From: Hypericum androsaemum
Taxonomy: Eukaryota > Streptophyta > Magnoliopsida > Malpighiales > Hypericaceae
Direction: 5' to 3'
Assembly: GCA_963995505.1 (NCBI GenBank)
Contig: OZ023184.1
Span: forward strand, 2,356,001 to 2,420,000
Length of the DNA: 64,000 nt
Part shown: in pieces, positions 56,880 through 64,000 of the stretch
How positions within the stretch are numbered: the first letter of the stretch is position 1
Layout: the number at the start of each line of letters is the position of its first letter
Program-made: the position numbers and the translations under genes
Notes under the pieces: model-generated
Told to the model about the DNA's origin: nothing
The model's input: the letters and a program-made list of their open reading frames with translations, nothing else
Database searches by the model: none

Positions 56880-58650
56880 AGACAACCGGCAGAGATCAAT
56901 GTCGATGAACCCGTCGTCATTGTCAATTGAAATCTTCCCGTCGACGTTGCCCCATCGATTAAGAAGAAGACATATTAGGAACCCCACCAAGGCCCTTATC
57001 GCCAACCATTTTCAACCTCAACCTAACATCATCTTCGTCGTCCCACTCACCCAGTCCCAACTGCCTTTAGATCCAACCTCAAACCCGGACCCGGAGCCTG
57101 AGCCTGACCCCACCAGATTCGAGACCCGACACAAAGCTTGTGGTCGTCGGAGGAGGAAGAGGAAAATGAGGAGGAGTTTAGCTTCTTTAACACGTTTGAT
57201 GTCCATTCGTCGATCGCCACCGATGATGTATTCGAGGGCAGATGTATTCGGTAAGTTTTCTCTTTGTTTAACCGGAAGCTCCTACTCTCAGGGGAGGAGG
57301 ACGACTTCTGATCACCGGTGAGGAATATTTTCGTCGCAAAAGAAGAGGATGAGGCAGTTGAGGGGTCGAACTGCGAGTGGGACGGGAAGAAGGCGGTGGT
57401 GAGGGAACCGCCGGGGTGCAAGAAGAGCAACTCGACTGGGTTCTCGAAGCTCTGGAAGCTTCGGGAGATGACGATGAGGAGCAACAACTAGACCTGACCA
57501 CGGTTCGAATTTGGACGAATTTGAATCGAATTTATTCGAATTCGAATTTATCAAAACATTAAACCGTATTCAATTCTTCACAAGACGAATCGAATACGAA
57601 TTATGAATTTTCGAATTAGAATCGAATTAGAATTGAATTATAATCGAATTCGAATTCGAGTTAATTCCAACGATGTTGAACATCTTGTGGAAAACGTTTT
57701 GGTTTCATGTTGTTTAATTTGCAAAAAAATTTCCAATCTTTTAGCAGTTTTGGGCGAGCCCATAATAAATTAAGTGCTTGTTTAATTGGTCCTAATGTAG
57801 AGTCTAAAGCTTTAATTCCATCTTGGGTACAAAGATTAAATATACGACATGCATATCTAATATGAAAATTTTTTTTTCCGAATCGTGTACAAAAAATTTC
57901 TAAATCTTTAACCATAACATTATTAGAACATGCATTATCTAGAGAAATTGAAAATATTTTTTGAACTAGATTATATTCTTGTAAAATAGTATGCAATATT
58001 TTATAACAATTATTCTTTTTTGTATATTCTATTCGTTATCAATCCGATGACATGTAACACCAAAATATGAATGTGTTTGCCAATGATCACTTCATATATC
58101 ACAATAAGAGAAGTAGCTCAAATTAGTAAACTTGAGGGTGAATTTATATAGCTCAAATTTTTAATAAGAGAAGTAGAGAATTGAGATTAGAATGTGTAAA
58201 ATTTGAAGAATAAGAGGTGGTATTTATAGAGTTGGAAAGAAATTCTGAATTTAAATTTTTTTTTAAAAAAGTACCAATAGTAAAAAAAAGATAACCTAGG
58301 GATTAAAACGGTAACAAAAAAACAGTAAGAAAAAAACGGTAATTTACCCCTGAAATTTAAATTACCCCCTTTTTTTTAAATTCCCCCTCCTTTTTTGAAT
58401 TCGAATTCGAATCGATACGAATCGAATTCTCAAAACGAATTCGAATTACAAAAAACTTGAACCGTATTCAATTCTTATCATGACGAATTCGAATCGAATT
58501 TTTTGACGAATCAAATTATTGTCGAATCGAATCAAATTTTTTACGAATCGAATTGAATCGAATCACGAATCGGATTCAATTCATGGCCAGGTCTAGCAAC
58601 AACTATGGGAAGGACGCTTTCGTCTTCCTAAGCGCCAGCGACGAAAAAAT
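56880..58650 (+). pseudogene. Captured DUF1645 gene fragment inside the Pack-MULE
   Basis: On the plus strand: SEEEEENEEEFSFFNTFDV, IATDDVFEGRCIR, a stop, VFSLFNRKLLL, and then SNCEWDGKKAVV, CKKSNSTGFSKLWKLREMTM. After the hAT element at 57489-58595 it continues YGKDAFVFLSASDEK. DUF1645 proteins have this order of motifs (FSF.C, I.PVFPLFNRDLL, CKKSNSTGFSKLWRFRDL, DGKDAFVFL). The fragment has stops and shifts and is interrupted inside the last motif block, so it is non-functional. Confidence 0.8.
57489..58595. mobile_element. hAT element nested in the Pack-MULE (1107 bp)
   Basis: Ends TAGACCTGACCA and TGGCCAGGTCTA are inverted matches. It is flanked by a perfect 8-bp duplication GCAACAAC (57481-57488 and 58596-58603). 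Near both ends lie many AATCGAATT-type sub-repeats. On the minus strand at 57661-57996 a frame reads SISLDNACSNNVMV, IRYACRIFNLCTQDG and DVQHRWN, the middle of a RICESLEEPER/DAYSLEEPER-type hAT transposase. It is a deletion derivative with ~110 codons of transposase left. Confidence 0.93.
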
Positions 58651-58942
58651 AAACTCTAGTATATGACGATATTGATTTCTCTTTTTTTGGTTGATTTTTG
58701 GGTTTAATGTTCTTGGTGTTCAAAGGTTGAATATGATAATTTTTATTTTTTATTTAAGGATATTTTGGTTATTTCACATGACAAAAAATGAAAAAAATGA
58801 CTGCTAAAGTCAACCAGGGACTCGAGACCAACATTTCTCCAAAGAACAGGAACGACATAATTAGTTTTGAAAAGATACGGATCCTACCTGTAATTATGCT
58901 GTAGACCCAAAACCAGAGGATAATTTTTGTCCTATAAGAAAT

Positions 58943-59323
58943 AGATAGTATATGCTTGGACACCATTCCGTCTCCGGGAGATCCTTAGCTCGTCGGATCA
59001 AAATGGACAACGGGTGATCCCATGTGATATCGCGACCAACAGAGAGTTAAAAAAAATTTCAGTTTAATATCCACAAAACTATTTTTCTCTAGAAATTTGT
59101 CAACTACTACTACCAGTCATAATTTAGAAATTAAGATAAAAACAAACGTTAAAAAAGTAATTAAAACAAAAACAAAAACAAAACGATTACAGCATGTTGA
59201 TTGGATTTGATGATTTTAAGTGCATGGCTTGTTTATGGTTTGCCTTAAGAAGAGAGCAGAGAAAATCTTCAGGGATTTTTTTTTAATTTTCCCTTAATAC
59301 ACCAGCGCCACGGGTTAAAAAAC
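58943..59323. other. Spacer, nothing recognised
   Basis: AT-rich DNA between elements. No gene is seen. Confidence 0.35.
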
Positions 59324-60018
59324 CAATGTTTTAAAACCCACGGTCGGACCGTCAACTTGGACCGGTTCGACCCAGTAAAAATCACGGGTCGTTTTCCAAC
59401 TTAAAGCCGGAGAACGGTTGAACCGCCCAAAATTCGGTTAGACCGGACGGTTCAAGTGTATGATTAACCCAGAATTGACCGGTTCAACCGGAAATTAAAA
59501 AACAAAGTGAATCTGTAAAAGAAAACTCCAAATTACCGAAATTCAATTGAAAATCTCAAAAAAATTCCAATGTTCACAAACCAAATTCCATAAACCCTAA
59601 TTTATCGAAATTCACAGAAACCCCAAACTTGAAATCCACCAAACTGGTGGTAGGGAGTCGAACCACCACTGCACACCTCCCATATCTGAAACCCTCCTTC
59701 TAGCCCACTATTTTCACTCAGCAGTTTCCCCTTGAGATCTTGCAGAGAGAGACGGAACAAATAACGAAAGAGACAGATGGGAGTTTCTCCTTGAAATCTT
59801 GCACAAAGAGAGAGTGATAAAGAAAGATGGGAAGGGAAGGGAATGTTTGGTTAAAGTAAAAAAAGAGGGAGGGTTAGGGATGGGGGAAAATAAAAGAGTT
59901 GTCGCAGATCCCTTTATATACATATTAAAAAATACCGATCTCACTAGCAATATGATCGGTCTGACTGCTGCCCAGAGAAAAGAGCGGGTCGCTCTTCGGG
60001 TCGGTTTTAAAAATATTG
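59324..60018. mobile_element. 'GGTCGGACC' family element, hAT-like (695 bp)
   Basis: Ends CAATGTTTTAAAACCC and GGTTTTAAAAATATTG are inverted matches with AAAAAAC on both sides (59317-59323 and 60019-60025). CACGGTCGGACCGTC follows the left end and GGTCGCTCTTCGGGTCGG precedes the right. The middle, 59640-59880, differs from the other copies and has no recognised gene. Confidence 0.75.
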
Positions 60019-60025
60019 AAAAAAC

Positions 60026-60650
60026 GATACTATTTTAATGATGTGGCAGTCCAGACTCCAGATAGACTTGGAAGATGCTCGAGTTTGTTCGGGACCGTAG
60101 ACTGATGTAATTTCGAATAACTCGGACCTATTTGATAATTTTAAACTACATGGACCAATCACAAAAAATGCCCTTAATATAATCTAACACCTAAAATATA
60201 TTTAAAAAAAATTGATATAAACTTCGTATCCGAAAAAATACATTTTCCGATCAAACAAATTCGAGCGGAGAGCTTACTCTAGTCTACTACCACCTAACAT
60301 GTGACCCATTTGATTGTGTTTTTTAAGGTACAGGTATTGTTCGCTGAACACGCTCGTGGGAAGAAACGTGAAATAAGAAATCAACTTCGGTACTCCATCG
60401 AAGTGATCGAAGTACCACGCTGATAGTTTTTTAGTCTTGCACATATTTTCAGGAGCGTTTACAATTATCAAGGTTTATAAAAAACGTAGTAGGATTGTCG
60501 AACTGCGAATCGTACCTATTGGGTTAGTACATTCTCCTTGCGAATTGTTTGAAATCCAGTCATATCAGGTTGTACCGCTTGGGGACGATGTAATACTCTC
60601 TCTCCCTTAAAAAAAATGGAGCATTTCTCTCTCCCTTCAAAATATCTAGA
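60026..60650. other. Intergenic DNA, nothing recognised
   Basis: Includes retroposon-like tail CTCTCTCCCTTAAAAAAAATGG at about 60597. No gene is seen. Confidence 0.4.
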
Positions 60651-60654
60651 TATT

Positions 60655-61650
60655 TTGTTTTGTTTGTAGAGCTTTTCTTTCTACGGTGCCTTTGTCACAG
60701 TCGTTGCTTCCCCACCGTTTGCCTTGTCCGGCTCGCCATCCTTGCCACCGCGTTCGGCTTGGCCATCCGTTTCGCCGTCCTCTCCGTCCAGGTCACCGTC
60801 CCCGTCTCCATCCGCTCGATGTTCCCCACTTCAAACTGTTTCCCCACCGTCGTCGTCGTCCGTGCCGCCTTGTTGTCCTGCCGGAGGTCGTCGTCTCACT
60901 GTCCGCGGATCTCTGTCGTTGTCATTCGCAGTTCTCTGCCGTCGTTGTTGTCCGGGGGTTTCCGAGGTCGTCCGCAGTCTTTGCCGTCGTGTGGATCCCT
61001 GCAGCTCCACCGTCTGCTGCTCGTCTTCGTCTCTCTAGCTGTGCGTCGTCGTGTAGCCTAAATCCTTCACGGCCGCTCGTCGCCGGGGGTTTAGTTTGAC
61101 GCCGCCGGTGGTTTCCCGGGGGGATGGTCTCTGCCGTCTCCCCCCGATTGGCTTGCTTTCCTTGTTCACTTTGCTGTTTCTTTTTTATGTTTTTGTCGCT
61201 TTTTGTCTTTGTGTTTTGCTTTTACTCTCAAGTCACATGTGTTTCGTGGCTGCGTCGAGTTTCTGCTTGTGCTTTTGCCTGGCTCAGCTTTCGCCTGACT
61301 TGAGATCCTTTCTGATCTTGTTGTCTATCCGGTAGTTGCGGGTGGAGAACCGTCTCAGTCGATTTACGTCGACCTTGGCTCTCATTTGAGTGTATTTTGT
61401 ATGCATTTAGATACCTTCTTGACGTTGTCTCGAGGTTGTTAGCCGAAGCTTGCTTCAGCAGAATTCTGCCCCGATCGTTAGCCTTCGTACTTTTTCGATC
61501 GCCCATCGCTCCCCCTTTTGTGCCACCCTGCTGCCATCAGATCGGCTATCATTTTCTGCTTGAATTTCTTGTCTTATGTCTGTACTTGTCTTTATTGTTC
61601 TGTAACTTGTATTTTATATAGGCTTCGTACCACTTTATCCCTAAAAAAAA
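60655..61650 (+). mobile_element. LINE-type retroposon related to 47700-48897
   Basis: GC/CT-rich 5' half followed by a 3' half related to the antisense element at 47700-48897 (TCGACCTTGGCTCTCATTTG, CGATCGTTAGCCTTC, TATATAGGC.TCG..CCACTTT, TATCCCTAAAAAAAA). It ends in an A-tail at about 61641-61650. Three overlapping plus-strand frames of 104-137 codons are composition artefacts of the CT-rich part. No intact reverse transcriptase. Confidence 0.7.
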
Positions 61651-61651
61651 G

Positions 61652-61987
61652 TCAGACAGGTTGTTCGACCAAAATTTTTGACTTGACCTAATCTGACCAG
61701 TTTTTGTTTCAAACCAACATAAAATAAAATAAAAAATTGCATCACACTCTCAATTGTTCCAATTCAACACAAAATAAACTAAATTAACAAAGAAAAGTGG
61801 ACAAGAGATAAAATAAATTAGTCGACATTTCCAAAATGTAGATTCAAAAACTATATTTAGACTATTTTAATCTATATATTATTTAAAAATAGTAAAAAAT
61901 AAAAAATTTTGGTCCGACCAGTCAGATTGGTCGACTCAGAGGACAGGAGAAATCTCAGTCGATCTCCGGTCATTTTTTAACACCATG
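61652..61987. mobile_element. Partial 'GGTCGGACC' family element
   Basis: The right end is intact (GGTCATTTTTTAACACCATG). The inner GACCAGTCAGATTGGTCGAC motif marks the family. The left terminal repeat is missing where it meets the retroposon tail, so one of the two interrupted the other. Confidence 0.6.
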
Positions 61988-62285
61988 TCAATTGTCGATG
62001 TGTCGGTGAGAAAAACTTATCATTCGAGATTGTTAAATAATAAATGATTTATTTAACTTTTTGTATATTTTGTAAAAAAAAAAGCTTCTAGCGATAACCC
62101 TCAGATGGAATTTGATTTTATATGCAATCTTACAACCAGGAGTGTCTTCATCGTACCATTCATCTTCATGCATATGAATGGATTAGCTGCTCTTAAGACT
62201 TTGGGTCTGTTGTTGCATTTTGGGGTTTTGTTACCTTTATAAATACCCTCTTTTTTTGTTAATAAAGATTACTTATTAAATAAAT

Positions 62286-62898
62286 GGGTTAAAGATATTT
62301 TAGTACCATGTATTATTGAAAATAGACACTTAGCCCCATGTGTTATAAAAATACCCATAAAAGATCCTGAGTTTTCAAAATACTTAATGAAAAGTCAGTT
62401 ATGCCCCTCTTGCCCTCTCTCTCATTGATGACATTGACGAGAGTTTGTGGAGCTGCTCGACAACTTGGTGCAAGACCCTTTCAGTTCGAGAGACGACAAT
62501 GCTTTGTCCTTGTTGAGACCAATGGCGAGGGAGTCCAATCTCCCACAAACAAACACGGATATGGTGTGCCGATGCAATATGAAGGAACCATTAGATTAGC
62601 TACTACTAAATCTATTTCAAATCAGAAATCCACCATTGGACAGTATCCTTCCAAATTGGGCGTTGCTGGGTTGATTAGTGGCAGCTATATCACTAAGCGT
62701 AGAATGGCTAAAATCGAGAGAGAGGGGAAGGGCTAATTGTAGATGGGCTATGATCGAGAGAGAGGGAGGGGAAGTGGGATATAACTGACTTTTCATTAAT
62801 TATTTTGAAAACCCAGAGTTTTTTATGCGTATTTTTATAACACAGGAAGACTAAGTATCTATTTCTAATAACACAAGGTACTAAAGTATTTTTAACCC
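62286..62898. mobile_element. MULE-like element with ~130-bp inverted ends (613 bp)
   Basis: Begins GGGTTAAAGATATTTTAGTACC and ends GGTACTAAAGTATTTTTAACCC. The flanks TAAATAAAT and TAAAAAAAA agree at 7 of 9 positions. Both arms include TGACTTTTCATTAA or its complement. A 111-codon plus frame at 62401-62736 inside shows no recognised domain. Confidence 0.75.
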
Positions 62899-63454
62899 TA
62901 AAAAAAAAAATGAAAGCCTCGACTGCTTGAACGGGAAGTAAGGGTACAATGAGAATTTCCGAAAAGGTCACGGTTCCATGCTTGACCTCCATGTGTAAAG
63001 AGAATTTAGTTTGTTTTTTAATAGCTAGCCAGTCGTTTCCCCTACCCTATAATCCATTCATTTATATAGCGAACAAGAGAAGATGGTTAAAATGGGAGGC
63101 AACAGTTTGTTACCATCTGAACAAAGTTAGACAGATTAATCCAGGTTTGAGTTAGATAGAATATTTGAGTAATAACAAAGTTTTTCCAACAAATTTTTAA
63201 TGTTGTTATATTCTCAACAGTTCAAACTCGTGACTCTTGATTAAATTAGAATAACTTTGTTACTTAAATTTAAGTGTTTGTCAATACAAACATATTATTA
63301 AGAAAAGCAGTTGAGATGGGTCGACAAGCAGGCTATCTGTGGCCTCGTCCGCTGCGATAAGGCAAGAGCTGGTAAGAGGCGGAATGCTTTAGAAAGTTTG
63401 GTTTGTTATCTTTGGTGGACGGCTAAACTAAGGGCTTCTACAACATTTGATTTT
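62899..63454. other. Intergenic DNA, nothing recognised
   Basis: A short stretch near 63315-63430 can be read as WVDKQAICGLVRCDKARAGK, perhaps a retroelement scrap. No gene is assigned. Confidence 0.35.
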
Positions 63455-64000
63455 GGAAAAATTACGCTCAGGCCCTTATAGTTTGGTCTCCCTTCTTTTA
63501 GGCTTCCTGCATTTTTAAAATCCTTCATGACGTCCCCCAAGTTTGGTTTTAGAAACTCTCGGCGTCTTGCTAACGTCATCGGTTTTTTTAATCTAAGAAA
63601 TGACAGATATACCCTTAAACAGAAAAAATTATCATCTTCAATCTTTAAACACCATCTTCATCTTCAACCTTCAATCTTATAACATCAAAAACCAAACACT
63701 AAGAACACAACATCGACGATCAAGACGAACATCATCTTCATTTTTTTCAGTTTCGGTCAGGCTTCATTCACCGGTCAATTTCAATTCTACCAGAGGAAGA
63801 ACAAGACGAATAAATCTCCAAATCGACGAAACTAAAAGTCAAGAAAATCCAATGATAACCCTAAACCCCTAAATCGACGAAGCTAAAAACCAGAAGTTTT
63901 AATACAGATTTTCCTTTAATAAAGCTTTATTACAAGAGATACCCCTCGCTCGCGGCCAACATCTCCACATGGCGTCGAACGCGATGAGGACCGCGGGCCT
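63455..64000. mobile_element. Left end of another MULE-like element, leaving the window
   Basis: GGAAAAATTACGCTCAGGCCC, AGTTTGGTC and GTCCCCCAAGTTTGGTTTTAG follow the same plan as the left arms at 43325 and 56446 (loss of bases aside). The right end is outside. The last ~60 bases (63940-64000) turn GC-rich. They allow an ATG at 63972 on the plus strand, or on the minus strand an ending MLAASEGYLL before a stop at about 63937. Neither can be chosen. Confidence 0.5.

Larger units (their letters stand above)
56446..58933. mobile_element. Pack-MULE carrying a DUF1645 gene fragment, split by a hAT element
   Basis: Left end AGGGCAAATTACTCTCAG is close to the 43325 element (GGGTAAATTACTCTCAAG). The right end is CCAGAGGATAATTTTTGTCCT. 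The flanks ATAATAAAT (56437-56445) and ATAAGAAAT (58934-58942) differ at one of nine bases. The inverted arms share CAGGTCCCTGGTTAACGTCAG and its counterpart CTAAAGTCAACCAGGGACTC. The interior has the DUF1645 gene fragment (see next entry). Without the nested hAT element the unit is about 1.37 kb. Confidence 0.82.

Noticed and set aside
60660..61099. Three overlapping plus-strand frames of 104-137 codons
   Set aside because: All frames are open because the stretch is CT/GC-rich. Its 3' continuation matches the retroposon at 47.7 kb and ends in an A-tail.
1..64000. CRISPR array, bacterial operon or phage-like system
   Set aside because: The repeats found are satellites, transposon sub-repeats or terminal repeats; genes are intron-bearing plant genes.

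Overview
The window is nuclear DNA of a flowering plant, most likely a eudicot. The genes have GT-AG introns and belong to land-plant families (MAP65-3/PLEIADE, S1FA, DUF1685, PLAC8, legume-lectin receptor kinase). About 85% of the window is AT-rich intergenic DNA full of small transposons. A 200-bp run of N at 56108-56307 is an assembly gap. The species cannot be fixed from the sequence alone.

Layout. 1-349: last two exons of a RING-H2 E3 ligase gene (+). 811-2230: two blocks of ~175-bp tandem repeats. 3270-4152: a chimeric duplication that joins a truncated MAP65 promoter/leader to a broken copy of the RING exon. 4750-9864: first MAP65-3-like copy, 12 coding exons with intact splice sites but two frameshifts. 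13281-18186: second MAP65-3-like copy, intact, 725 aa. 18895-19215: piece of plastid rpoC2. 21016-22065: DUF1685 gene. 22.9-37.3 kb: no host gene, but a run of identifiable elements (MITEs, Cassandra-type LTR, MULE-like and pogo-like elements, solo LTR, LINE remnant). 38233-40293: intronless, GC-rich L-type lectin receptor kinase of clade VIII. 41-49.7 kb: fold-back, MULE, Harbinger-like and LINE insertions, some nested. 51463-52643: S1FA gene. 53378-53585 and 54700-55775 (-): a decayed PLAC8 exon and the last two exons of a PLAC8 gene whose start is lost at or beyond the gap. 56446-58933: Pack-MULE carrying a captured DUF1645 fragment that was later split by a hAT element. 59.3-64 kb: more elements.

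The genes do not form a pathway. The local story is duplication and decay. The RING/MAP65 neighbourhood was duplicated at least twice, one MAP65 copy stayed open and the other broke, and both keep the same mitosis-type AACGG promoter motif. Many transposons have exact target-site duplications that can be read from the sequence, so their boundaries and the order of nesting are well supported. No wholly new gene system was found. The best leads are the chimeric RING-MAP65 duplication, the DUF1645 Pack-MULE split by a hAT element, the Cassandra LTR, and other elements that carry gene-like inserts.
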